DNA from: Fimenecus sp045532175
GTDB lineage: Bacteria > Bacillota > Clostridia > Oscillospirales > Acutalibacteraceae
Direction: 5' to 3'
Assembly: GCA_045532175.1 (NCBI GenBank)
Contig: JAZSFK010000043.1
Coordinates: forward strand, 62,001 to 126,000
Length of the DNA: 64,000 nt
In this document: in pieces, positions 16,948 to 25,266 of the stretch
Numbering within the stretch: the stretch's first letter is position 1
Layout of the letters: the number at the start of each line of letters is the position of its first letter
Translations under genes and position numbers: made by a program
Notes under the pieces: model-generated
The model's database searches: none
Told to the model about the DNA's origin: nothing
The model's input: the letters and a program-made list of their open reading frames with translations, nothing else

Positions 16948-18134
16948 TGAGGAAATTTTTAAAAACTATAAAAAATTTCATAAAAGAAACAGATAAGATA
17001 CTTCTCCTGTTATGTGTCTTTGCTTCGACTTTTGGATGTGTGTCCGTTTTAAGTGCAACACATTGGTCCTTGGGTGAAGGAGAACGCTTTACACGAGATT
17101 TTGTTGTTATGTGCCTTGCAGTTGTTGCAGGAATAATTATTGCTCTGATTATCTCTTTGATAGATTATGAGTTTATAATGCGAATATCACCGTTAATTGG
17201 ATTATTCTGTATATTAATAATGATTATCACCTTATTATTCGGTGTCGGTCCGGAAGAAAGACCTGATGCAAAAACCTGGCTAAAAATCGGTAATACAGGC
17301 ATATTTTTTCAGCCATCTGAGATTGTTAAAATTGGTTTTATAATTACCTTTGGAGTTCATATTGAAAAGATAAAATCTAAAATAAATCATCCCCTGTCTA
17401 TATTACAACTTATAGTTCATGCACTTATTCCTATTGGCCTTGTCGTCATTTCCGGTGACATGGGTTCAGCACTTGTATTTGTTATTATTACAGTTGTAAT
17501 GTTATTTCTTTCAGGAATACATTGGGGATATTTTTTAGCAGGTGGATTATTGTTATTATCATCACTTCCTCTCGTTTGGGTTTTTGTCTTAGATAAAATT
17601 CAAAAAGACAGGTTTTTGGCAATTATTTATCCTGAACTATACCCTGATATCATTTATCAGCAAGAACGTGGATTAGTAGCAATCGGAAGTGGCGGAATTA
17701 CAGGACAAGGATTGTTCAACGGCGCATTAACTCAAATTCCAAATGCAATTCCCGAAAGTGAAAATGATATGATTTTTGCCGTAATTGGTGAAGAACTTGG
17801 TTTGATAGGATGCATAACAGCATTACTTGTTTTAACAGCAATTGTTGTAAGAATAATACGTACGGGACGACATGATAAGGTGGGTAATACAAAAATTATG
17901 TGTTGTGGCGTTGCTGCAATGATTGCGGGTCAGGTTATAATTAACATTGGTATGTGTCTTATGCTTCTACCCGTTATCGGTATTACACTTCCATTCTTTA
18001 GTGCCGGTGGCTCATCAAATCTTTGTTTATATTTTTCCATCGGATTAATTTTAAGCTTTTATAGATATAATCAGCAACGTGATTTGATTCACGTAAGTCA
18101 ATCAAATATATATAATCCATTCTCGGAAATATAA
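16947..18134 (+). CDS. rodA: Rod-shape SEDS glycosyltransferase RodA
   Basis: Polytopic membrane protein (about 10 helices) of the FtsW/RodA/SpoVE family that polymerises lipid II into peptidoglycan. Visible family landmarks are DAKTWLKIG, FFQPSEIVKIG near residue 125, SGDMGSAL near 170, and the C-terminal IPNAIPESENDMIFAVIGEELG and PFFSAGGSS. The length (395 aa) suits RodA. It overlaps the GH123-like gene by one base, an unusual neighbour for a cell-shape gene. RodA fits better than FtsW because no division genes lie nearby. Confidence 0.88.
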   Translation: MRKFLKTIKNFIKETDKILLLLCVFASTFGCVSVLSATHWSLGEGERFTRDFVVMCLAVVAGIIIALIISLIDYEFIMRISPLIGLFCILIMIITLLFGVGPEERPDAKTWLKIGNTGIFFQPSEIVKIGFIITFGVHIEKIKSKINHPLSILQLIVHALIPIGLVVISGDMGSALVFVIITVVMLFLSGIHWGYFLAGGLLLLSSLPLVWVFVLDKIQKDRFLAIIYPELYPDIIYQQERGLVAIGSGGITGQGLFNGALTQIPNAIPESENDMIFAVIGEELGLIGCITALLVLTAIVVRIIRTGRHDKVGNTKIMCCGVAAMIAGQVIINIGMCLMLLPVIGITLPFFSAGGSSNLCLYFSIGLILSFYRYNQQRDLIHVSQSNIYNPFSEI

Positions 18135-18150
18135 ATAACGAGGCATGAAT

Positions 18151-18822
18151 ATGACAATAAAATTATTTTTTCAGGCAATACTGAAATTTTTATCGGGCAT
18201 TCTTTTAGTCGGAATTTTAGTTTTCTTGCCGGCAGGAACACTTGACTTTTTAAATGGTTGGCTTTTTATGGGAATACTTTTTGGCCCAATGTTTATTGCA
18301 GGAATCATAATGATGATAAAAAACCCTGAACTATTGAAAAAGCGACTTAATGCAAAAGAAAAAGAAAATGAACAAGGTCTTGTTATTAAACTTAGCGGAC
18401 TGATGTTTTTATCCGGCTTTATTGTTGCTGGATTAGGCATAAGATTTGATTGGTACACCTTACCGGAGAGTGTTTCTATCGGAGGTTGCGTAACTTTTCT
18501 TATTGCGTATTTACTTTATGCAGAAGTACTTCGTGAAAACACATATCTTTCGCGTACTATTGAAATTCAGGAAAATCAAAAAGTAATTGATACCGGTCTG
18601 TATGGAATAGTGCGACACCCCATGTATAGTGTAACTTTAGTTTTATTTCTTGCAATACCGATTATTTTAGGTTCACTATATTCATTTATTATTTTCCTTT
18701 CTTATCCCTTCATTATTGCAAAAAGAATTGAAAATGAAGAAAAAATCCTTGAAGATGGACTTGAGGGATACCGCGAATACAAACAAAAGGTAAAATATCG
18801 CCTTATTCCATTTATTTGGTAA
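18151..18822 (+). CDS. Isoprenylcysteine carboxyl methyltransferase-like membrane protein
   Basis: An integral membrane methyltransferase of the ICMT/PEMT superfamily with about 5 hydrophobic segments. The C-terminal SAM-binding core is recognisable: GLYGIVRHPMYSV followed by RIENEEKIL and the GYREYKQKVKYRLIPFIW end. Bacterial members methylate small molecules or lipids; the substrate is unknown here. ATG 18151 is preferred over ATG 18145 because GAGG lies 7 bases before it. It follows rodA by 16 bases and ends at a shared terminator. Confidence 0.8.
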   Translation: MTIKLFFQAILKFLSGILLVGILVFLPAGTLDFLNGWLFMGILFGPMFIAGIIMMIKNPELLKKRLNAKEKENEQGLVIKLSGLMFLSGFIVAGLGIRFDWYTLPESVSIGGCVTFLIAYLLYAEVLRENTYLSRTIEIQENQKVIDTGLYGIVRHPMYSVTLVLFLAIPIILGSLYSFIIFLSYPFIIAKRIENEEKILEDGLEGYREYKQKVKYRLIPFIW

Positions 18823-18835
18823 ATCTGATTTACAT

Positions 18836-18867
18836 AAAAAAGAGGTCACCTTAGTGACCTCTTTTTT
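18836..18867. terminator. Bidirectional terminator between the methyltransferase gene and pcrA
   Basis: A perfect 14-bp stem, AAAAAAGAGGTCAC / GTGACCTCTTTTTT, with a CTTA loop. It lies between convergent genes and touches the pcrA stop codon. Confidence 0.93.
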
Positions 18868-21215
18868 TACGCCTTTTTAACAGCACCCATATTTGCCATA
18901 ATTTTCTTGGTTCCGACCTTTTCGAATGCAATCTCCATTAGAATATCATTACCCATCGGTCTTAAAGAAACAATCATACCTTTTCCAAAAACACGATGAA
19001 CAACCCGTTCGCCAACAATAAACTTTTCAGTAGTTTTATTTGTTGAAGAACTAAAACCTGAACCGAACCCGTTTGTAATCGGTTTAGTATTTAAAGAATT
19101 AGTTTGATTCTTTGACGGCATCGGTTTTCTGATTTTCACAAGGGATTCACAACAATCCTTTGGTAACTCCTCTAAAAATCTCGATGGTCTGTTATATTTA
19201 GTAGAGCCGAAAATCATTCGCGACTTTGTATTTAACAAATATAATTTTTTCTTTGCTCTTGTAATTCCGACATATGCCAAACGTCTTTCTTCTTCAATTT
19301 CTGAGGAATCATACAATGATTGCATTCCTGGGAATACTCCTTCTTCCATGCCCGGTATAAACACAACCGGAAATTCAAGCCCTTTAGAAGCATGAAGCGT
19401 CATCATAACAACAGTATCTGAATCAGCATTATAATTATCAATATCGGTAAGTAATGCTACCTCCTCAAGGAAATCAGACAACTCACCTTCAGGGTTTTCT
19501 TCCTTAAATCTAATCAAGTTGGAGTTAAGTTCATCCAAGTTCTGCAACCGTTCCTCCCCTTTTTCCTTATCAGCCATTGTCATCGCTTTATATCCCGATT
19601 CGTCAAGCAGGGAAATAAACACAGAAGATAGTGATTCACGTGTAAGTAATTCTGCAAAGCCTTCAATCATAGATGTAAACTCTTGTAACTTCGGTGCACT
19701 TCTCTTAAGTTTTTCGTACTCATCAGCACTTCTAAAAACCTCAAACAAACTGATACCCAACGCTGCAGAAATCTCTTTAGCTGCATTTATTGTTGTCGCA
19801 CCAATTCCCCTCTTGGGAACATTAATAATTCTTTCCAGGCGAAGATTGTCACCGTGGTTTGCAATTACCGATAAATACGCAAGAGCATCTTTAATTTCCA
19901 TACGGTCATAGAATTTATGACCACCTATTATACGATACGGAATACCACTTCTGACAAAAGAACGTTCAATAGAGTTTGACATAGAATTCATTCTGTACAG
20001 AACAGCATAGTCACTGAATTTACCGTCCGAGCCCATGGACTTCAAAATCTCATTGGCGATAAATTTTCCTTCGCCATATTCATCGTCTAATGTGTTTAAA
20101 ATAATTTTATCGCCTTTTCCGTTTGAGGTCCAAAGATTTTTTCCTTTACGTTGCTCATTATTAGAAATAACTGCATTTGCACCATCTAAGATATTCTGAG
20201 TCGAACGATAGTTTTCTTCCAGTCTTATTACCTTTGCATTTTTAAAGTTTTTTTCGAAGCTCAGTATATTCTCAATAGTTGCCCCACGGAATTTATATAT
20301 ACTCTGGTCATCATCACCGACTACACAGATATTGTTATAGCCTTCAGAAAGCAATTTTGTAAGCATAAACTGTGCATGGTTTGTATCCTGATATTCATCA
20401 ACAAGAACATATCTGAATTTATTTTGATAATATTCTCTGACATCATCATTTTCCTTGAGGAGTTTGACTGTATTAAAGATAATATCATCAAAGTCCATTG
20501 CATCCGCATTTTTGAGCAACTGCTGATATTTTACATAACATTCGCCAATTTGTTTTTCCCGATAATTAGCACTACCAAGAGACAGATATTCACTTGCAGG
20601 TACAAGCATATCCTTTGCTCTGCTGATTTCCGATAAAATTGATTTATGTGGTAAAAACTTATCGTCAATATTAAGAAGTCGTTGACATTCCTTCATTACT
20701 CGTTTACTATCATCCGTATCATAGATAGTAAAATGTGATGAATAGCCAATCAAATCAGCATTTTTACGAAGAATACGAAGACATATTGAGTGAAAGGTTC
20801 CTGCCCAAATATCATTAGCATCCTCGCCTATTCTCAAAACAAGACGTTCTTTAAGCTCATTAGCAGCCTTATTTGTAAATGTAAATGCGAGAATTTCCCA
20901 AGGCTTTGGTGCATCAACTGACAATGCTCTTTTAATATCATAATATACACTGTCATTTCCCTCATAATACTCAGTCATAAGACTATGTGTATTATTATCA
21001 ATTCTTGACTCAATTACATCTGAACCATATGCAGAGCCGTATTTTATTAAATTGGCAATTCTGTTAACAAGAACAGTCGTTTTACCACTACCCGCACCTG
21101 CAAGAATTAAAAGCGGTCCGTCAATTGATAAGACCGCTTTTAATTGCATTTGATTCATTCTGCTAAACTCTTTTAAAATAATTTTATCCCTTAATTCACA
21201 AATTTGTGAAACCAT
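18867..21215 (-). CDS. pcrA: ATP-dependent DNA helicase PcrA/UvrD
   Basis: Superfamily 1A 3'-5' helicase for repair and displacement of RecA filaments. Motif Ia and the Walker A loop AGAGSGKTTVLVNRI are near residue 40, then the DEYQDTNHAQ and GDDDQSIYKFRGA motifs, LEENYRS, and the C-terminal TLHASKGLEFPVVF and EEERRLAYVGITRAK motifs. The length (782 aa) is within the usual range, and the C-terminal basic and hydrophobic tail (VGERVVHRVFGKGMIVSL) is the RNA-polymerase-interacting type. The start follows AGGTGA. Confidence 0.95.
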   Translation of the reverse strand: MVSQICELRDKIILKEFSRMNQMQLKAVLSIDGPLLILAGAGSGKTTVLVNRIANLIKYGSAYGSDVIESRIDNNTHSLMTEYYEGNDSVYYDIKRALSVDAPKPWEILAFTFTNKAANELKERLVLRIGEDANDIWAGTFHSICLRILRKNADLIGYSSHFTIYDTDDSKRVMKECQRLLNIDDKFLPHKSILSEISRAKDMLVPASEYLSLGSANYREKQIGECYVKYQQLLKNADAMDFDDIIFNTVKLLKENDDVREYYQNKFRYVLVDEYQDTNHAQFMLTKLLSEGYNNICVVGDDDQSIYKFRGATIENILSFEKNFKNAKVIRLEENYRSTQNILDGANAVISNNEQRKGKNLWTSNGKGDKIILNTLDDEYGEGKFIANEILKSMGSDGKFSDYAVLYRMNSMSNSIERSFVRSGIPYRIIGGHKFYDRMEIKDALAYLSVIANHGDNLRLERIINVPKRGIGATTINAAKEISAALGISLFEVFRSADEYEKLKRSAPKLQEFTSMIEGFAELLTRESLSSVFISLLDESGYKAMTMADKEKGEERLQNLDELNSNLIRFKEENPEGELSDFLEEVALLTDIDNYNADSDTVVMMTLHASKGLEFPVVFIPGMEEGVFPGMQSLYDSSEIEEERRLAYVGITRAKKKLYLLNTKSRMIFGSTKYNRPSRFLEELPKDCCESLVKIRKPMPSKNQTNSLNTKPITNGFGSGFSSSTNKTTEKFIVGERVVHRVFGKGMIVSLRPMGNDILMEIAFEKVGTKKIMANMGAVKKA

Positions 21216-21232
21216 TTATTATCACCTATATA

Positions 21233-21991
21233 TTATTCATTTGAAAAGGATACAGATATAAAATCTTCATCATCACTTTTCTCAACAGCATTAACATCTG
21301 CGTTAATATCACTTACTTCATCCTCAATAATAACCTCAGAACGAACTTCGCCCTCAATTTCATCAGATATTGATGCATCAAATTCGTATTTGACAGGATT
21401 CAATTCAGCTAAGTCAGTGTGTATATTAAGAAGATTTGAAGCTGCAGTATTCAATTTAGAACTAAGAGAATAAACATCTCTGTGAAGTTGTTCAATTGAT
21501 GTATTAAATTTTTTTGAAATAATATCAACATCTCTTAAAAGTGCCTCAATTTCAACAGATTCGCGTTTAATATCCTGGGAAGCTATGGAACCAATGTCTT
21601 TCGCCTTTGCTCGAGCATTTTCTACTAATTCATCAGAATATCTTCTTGCATCTATATATACAGCACCTATCTGTTTTTCAGCACGTTGGATTTTATCCGA
21701 TTTTTCTTGAAACTCATCAAGCTTTTGTCTATAAACTGTATTTTCAGAAAGTACGGCATCTAATTTTGCACTAAGTTCAATATTTTCAGCCTCTTTTTCG
21801 GACAAAAGCTTATTAACACTATCAAGTTCCTCAACCTGATTTCTCAAGTCAAGAACTTCTCGTCTTTTTTCATCAAGAGAGTTTTTAATGTCTGCGATTT
21901 CCAATTGTAATTCTTCTATCAAGGCAAGTACATCTGATTTTTTAAAACCGCCAAATATTACTGTTTTCATTGAAGTAGAATCCTTTGCCAT
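21233..21991 (-). CDS. DivIVA-like coiled-coil protein
   Basis: A 252-residue acidic protein with a short N-terminal head (FGGFKKSDVLALIEELQ) like that of DivIVA/GpsB proteins, then heptad-rich coiled coil from about residue 25 to 180 and an acidic, disordered tail. Such proteins often mark poles, septa or cell-envelope sites. The conserved membrane-binding Phe-Arg of classical DivIVA is not evident, so the family is tentative. It lies 17 bases before pcrA and has its own promoter, so the two are probably cotranscribed. Confidence 0.6.
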   Translation of the reverse strand: MAKDSTSMKTVIFGGFKKSDVLALIEELQLEIADIKNSLDEKRREVLDLRNQVEELDSVNKLLSEKEAENIELSAKLDAVLSENTVYRQKLDEFQEKSDKIQRAEKQIGAVYIDARRYSDELVENARAKAKDIGSIASQDIKRESVEIEALLRDVDIISKKFNTSIEQLHRDVYSLSSKLNTAASNLLNIHTDLAELNPVKYEFDASISDEIEGEVRSEVIIEDEVSDINADVNAVEKSDDEDFISVSFSNE

Positions 21992-22007
21992 ATTTTTAGT
22001 TCCTCAC

Positions 22008-22054
22008 ATTGTTTTATTAAGATAATTTTAACAGATTTGTTCTGATAAAACAAT
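22008..22054 (-). promoter_or_regulatory. Promoter of the DivIVA-like gene within an inverted repeat
   Basis: A perfect 10-bp inverted repeat, ATTGTTTTAT (22008-22017) and ATAAAACAAT (22045-22054), spans the minus-strand promoter. The -35 TTGTTT (22053-22048) lies in one arm, and the -10 TAAAAT (22030-22025) follows after 17 bases. The repeat could be an operator or chance in AT-rich DNA. Confidence 0.5.
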
Positions 22055-22093
22055 AATGAAATGAAAAAAATATCAATTTAAGTAATAAAAGAA

Positions 22094-22122
22094 TAGACAA
22101 AAACTTTCAAAAGATGTAGAAT
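22094..22122 (+). promoter_or_regulatory. Promoter of the alpha/beta hydrolase gene
   Basis: -35 TAGACA (22094-22099) and -10 TAGAAT (22117-22122) with a 17-base spacer, just before the GGGAGG ribosome site. Confidence 0.5.
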
Positions 22123-22144
22123 AAAATTGTGGGAGGTAAAAATT

Positions 22145-23116
22145 ATGAAAAATACAAGTAAAAAAGTTCTCAAAACAGTTGGTGCAATCGGCATAACTGC
22201 TTCAAGTACATATTTTATTCTCGGTAGCGCAATTTACTATGCCACATTAACTAAAAACGGGTTAAAGAATCCTTATATTGCAAAAATTGCAAGTGGTAAC
22301 AAAAATCCATCAGAAGAAAAATTACGACTTGACTCAATAAAGAAGGATGGTGGAAAATGGTTTGATAGTGCTAACAGAGAAAAACTCATTATCAAATCAA
22401 CAAATTATAACAAGAATTTATACGCCGACTTCATATTCCCTGAAAATGAAAGTGATGTTTTTGTAATCATAGTACACGGTTATACCTCTGAGCCAAGAGG
22501 TATGGGAATCTACGCAAAAGAATATCACAACAAAGGATACAATGTTCTGCTTCCAAGCTTAAACGGACATGGTGACAGCGAATCTAATCGCATCACAATG
22601 GGATGGCATGACAGACTGGATGTTATAGACTGGGTAAACTATATATCAGAAAACTATCCTGAAAGCAAAATCATAATTCACGGTGAATCAATGGGTTCGG
22701 CAACAACTATGATGGCAACAGGTGAAAATTTGCCGGATAACGTAAAAGTAGCAATTGCCGATTGTGGTTACACATCTGTATGGGATATAATGAGCAATAA
22801 AATTACAGGTAGTTTTAAACTTCACGAATTTCCTACTCTGTATTGCCTTAATTCAGCAAACAAAATATATTCAGGATTTGACTTTAAAACCGCATCTGCT
22901 GTTGAACAAATAAAAAAATCAAAAACACCGACTATTTTTATTCATGGCGATAAAGATAAGTTTGTACCTTATGAAATGTTAGACAAGGTTTATGAAGCCG
23001 CTTCATGTGAAAAAGAAAAAGTTACAATTCCTGACTCGCCACATGCTCGTAATGCCTGTAAGAATCCCGAATTATATTGGAATTCTATTTTTAATTTTAT
23101 TTCCAAATATATATAA
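22145..23116 (+). CDS. Membrane-anchored alpha/beta hydrolase
   Basis: A serine hydrolase of 323 residues. A hydrophobic N-terminal segment (about residues 10-35) probably anchors it. The hydrolase core has the oxyanion loop HGYTSEPRGMG, the nucleophile elbow HGESMGSATT with Ser182, an acid in GDKDKFVPYE and the histidine in DSPHAR. It resembles the YqkD/DUF type of cell-associated hydrolases; the substrate is unknown. ATG 22145 follows GGGAGG at 8 bases; an upstream in-frame TTG is not needed. It is a single gene between a promoter and a terminator. Confidence 0.82.
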   Translation: MKNTSKKVLKTVGAIGITASSTYFILGSAIYYATLTKNGLKNPYIAKIASGNKNPSEEKLRLDSIKKDGGKWFDSANREKLIIKSTNYNKNLYADFIFPENESDVFVIIVHGYTSEPRGMGIYAKEYHNKGYNVLLPSLNGHGDSESNRITMGWHDRLDVIDWVNYISENYPESKIIIHGESMGSATTMMATGENLPDNVKVAIADCGYTSVWDIMSNKITGSFKLHEFPTLYCLNSANKIYSGFDFKTASAVEQIKKSKTPTIFIHGDKDKFVPYEMLDKVYEAASCEKEKVTIPDSPHARNACKNPELYWNSIFNFISKYI

Positions 23117-23120
23117 AAGT

Positions 23121-23149
23121 AACTCCGCAATAATCAATATTGCGGAGTT
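23121..23149. terminator. Bidirectional terminator between hydrolase and glucosaminidase genes
   Basis: A perfect 12-bp stem, AACTCCGCAATA / TATTGCGGAGTT, with a 5-base loop, followed by a T-rich tail on the plus strand. It separates convergent genes. Confidence 0.85.
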
Positions 23150-23155
23150 ATATTT

Positions 23156-25201
23156 TTATAATTGAGCAACAATTTTTAAAACGAGTCTTGCATCCAATGA
23201 AGTAACATATCCATCATTATTCACATCTGCACACGCAAACTGATTAGGCGTTAAATCCTTTATTCCTGCGGCATACTGTAAAACAATTCTTGCGTCTATT
23301 GAGGAAACAACACCATCCAAATTAACATCGCCAATTATTAGTTTATTACTCACGATAACTTTACATGTTTTAGTTAATGAACCAACTTTTGCAGTTATGA
23401 TTGCCTCACCTGCACCGACAGCAGTTAATTTACCATCCACAACCTTAACTACTTTTTCATTTGATGTGGACCACAGTACTGTTCTGTCATCAGTAGTGTC
23501 TGTCGGATTGTATGTAACGGAGAGTTGGAATGTATCATCGACAAACAATTCAAGATTTGATTTATTCAATGAAATTGATTCTAAAGGAATATCCTCTGCA
23601 TTTCCTCTGTTCACAACAATAGTATAAGTTCTTATGTCGCCATTTTCGGCAGCCACATCAATTTTAAGATTATTTATGCCTTTTTTTACAGAAATATTTC
23701 CTGTGCCCTTTACAGTTGCTTTGCTGTTGACAGTAGTGGCAGTGATGTTGACAGACGAAACATTAGAAGGAACTTCAATAGAATACCCACTTGTGTTTTC
23801 AGGCTTAAAGGTAAATTCATATCCATCAACAGAAAGTGACTTAAGCCAATTGTTAGGACTGGCATTTGAAGATTCAGGTAACGGACAAGCTTCATTTGGC
23901 ATATTTCTGTAATAAGGAATAATAAAAGTAAAGCTATTCTCCAAAATACCTAACTTGCTGTATGTATTCATTATACTTACAGACTCAGTTGCAGGAGCTG
24001 TTATGTTGGCCATATATTGGTGATTCCAATTCTTGTTTACAACATTAAACTTCTGATAATAAAGTGTATCCTGATTGTTATTAATATAACCATTGCCAAT
24101 CCATTTTGCACCACCAACAATTGCCTTATATGGTGTATTCCAAGGAATCATATATTTATTTTTCTCAGTTGTTGACACACCGGACCCGGATGCATATTTT
24201 AAAGCATTTCCTACAGGATTACTGCCTGAATATGCCATAATATTATAATAATTATAATACCCTTCGTATCCAGGGAAGGTTCCACTTGTAGAACCGCTAC
24301 CGGAAGTGCCGACCTCCTGAATTGTTCTTGATGCCAAATGATATGGACTTACACCCGAAATCTTTGCAGCATCCATATATGCTTGTGCATAGGAAATCGT
24401 TTCACCTGAGGTATTTGTGATTTCCTTGTCTTCCATAAAAGAGCCCTTAAGAATTCTTTCAACGCCTTCAATTGTTTGTGTATTCTCATCATAAGATAAA
24501 GCCTCAAACATAAATATATTGCGTTCATTCAAGAAATTTCTTGGGTCCATATAGTGGAATATTGTTGTGTCGTTCGCATGGTACCAGCCACCACTATCAG
24601 ATGCAATCCACGTATCTGTTTTCCAATTGTATGAGCCTGACTCAGTTGAACGGTACGACAATGGAAAAGTTCGGTATATCATACTTTTCATACGGTCGCC
24701 TTGAGCTTCATCACTTACAAGAGTTGACCATTCTATACCGGTATCATAAAAAACAAACTTCCAGGTCGGATGTGCAACTACAAGTTTTTCTATGTATTCT
24801 TTATATATTTCAGGCACATCCGTAGGCAAAGTAACATCACCTGACGGAGTATCAATAATTCTCACATAGTCAGCGCTAACATATCCTTCAAGTTGAATTC
24901 CATCATAAATAAACTTAATATGACACCATTTCGGATTAGCAGTATCATCCGGACTGTTTACAGTTTCTATAACTGTAACTTCATTCCCTGCGTTAAGCAT
25001 AACTTTAACGCCATCATGCACTAATCTATTACTGTCACCAGGTAAGGTACTCGGAGTTGTTCTTACACGAATTTTATCGTCAGTAATATATCCTGTCTTA
25101 GCTCCAGATTCAGCATTGACAATAAAAAAGCAAGAAAAGGACATAATAATTGATATAACAAGTATTATGGAAACAAAGTTTCTAAACAAGGTTTTTCCCA
25201 T
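23156..25201 (-). CDS. Secreted peptidoglycan N-acetylglucosaminidase with SH3, Ig-like and dockerin domains
   Basis: A 681-residue exported modular protein. Order: signal peptide (1-30); SH3-like wall-binding domain (about 35-115, VRTTP...GYVSADYVRI); a LytG/GH73-type glucosaminidase domain (about 150-435) with a probable catalytic Glu in TIQEVGTSGSG; a cadherin-like beta-sandwich (about 445-535); a BIG2 Ig-like domain (VLWSTSNEKVVKV); and a C-terminal type I dockerin with two calcium loops, GDVNLDGVVSSIDA and ADVNNDGYVTSLDA. It likely cuts glycan strands and could dock to a cohesin scaffold. ATG 25201 is chosen over ATG 25213, which overlaps the AAAGGA site. Confidence 0.88.
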   Translation of the reverse strand: MGKTLFRNFVSIILVISIIMSFSCFFIVNAESGAKTGYITDDKIRVRTTPSTLPGDSNRLVHDGVKVMLNAGNEVTVIETVNSPDDTANPKWCHIKFIYDGIQLEGYVSADYVRIIDTPSGDVTLPTDVPEIYKEYIEKLVVAHPTWKFVFYDTGIEWSTLVSDEAQGDRMKSMIYRTFPLSYRSTESGSYNWKTDTWIASDSGGWYHANDTTIFHYMDPRNFLNERNIFMFEALSYDENTQTIEGVERILKGSFMEDKEITNTSGETISYAQAYMDAAKISGVSPYHLASRTIQEVGTSGSGSTSGTFPGYEGYYNYYNIMAYSGSNPVGNALKYASGSGVSTTEKNKYMIPWNTPYKAIVGGAKWIGNGYINNNQDTLYYQKFNVVNKNWNHQYMANITAPATESVSIMNTYSKLGILENSFTFIIPYYRNMPNEACPLPESSNASPNNWLKSLSVDGYEFTFKPENTSGYSIEVPSNVSSVNITATTVNSKATVKGTGNISVKKGINNLKIDVAAENGDIRTYTIVVNRGNAEDIPLESISLNKSNLELFVDDTFQLSVTYNPTDTTDDRTVLWSTSNEKVVKVVDGKLTAVGAGEAIITAKVGSLTKTCKVIVSNKLIIGDVNLDGVVSSIDARIVLQYAAGIKDLTPNQFACADVNNDGYVTSLDARLVLKIVAQL

Positions 25202-25234
25202 TAATTTACACATCCTTTGACTTTTCTTGCCTTT

Positions 25235-25263
25235 ATTTTAACAAAAAACTGCAAAATCGTCAA
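25235..25263 (-). promoter_or_regulatory. Promoter of the glucosaminidase gene
   Basis: Minus-strand -35 TTGACG (25263-25258) and -10 TAAAAT (25240-25235) with a 17-base spacer. It begins only 3 bases after the stop of the upstream lipoprotein gene. Confidence 0.65.
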
Positions 25264-25266
25264 GTT

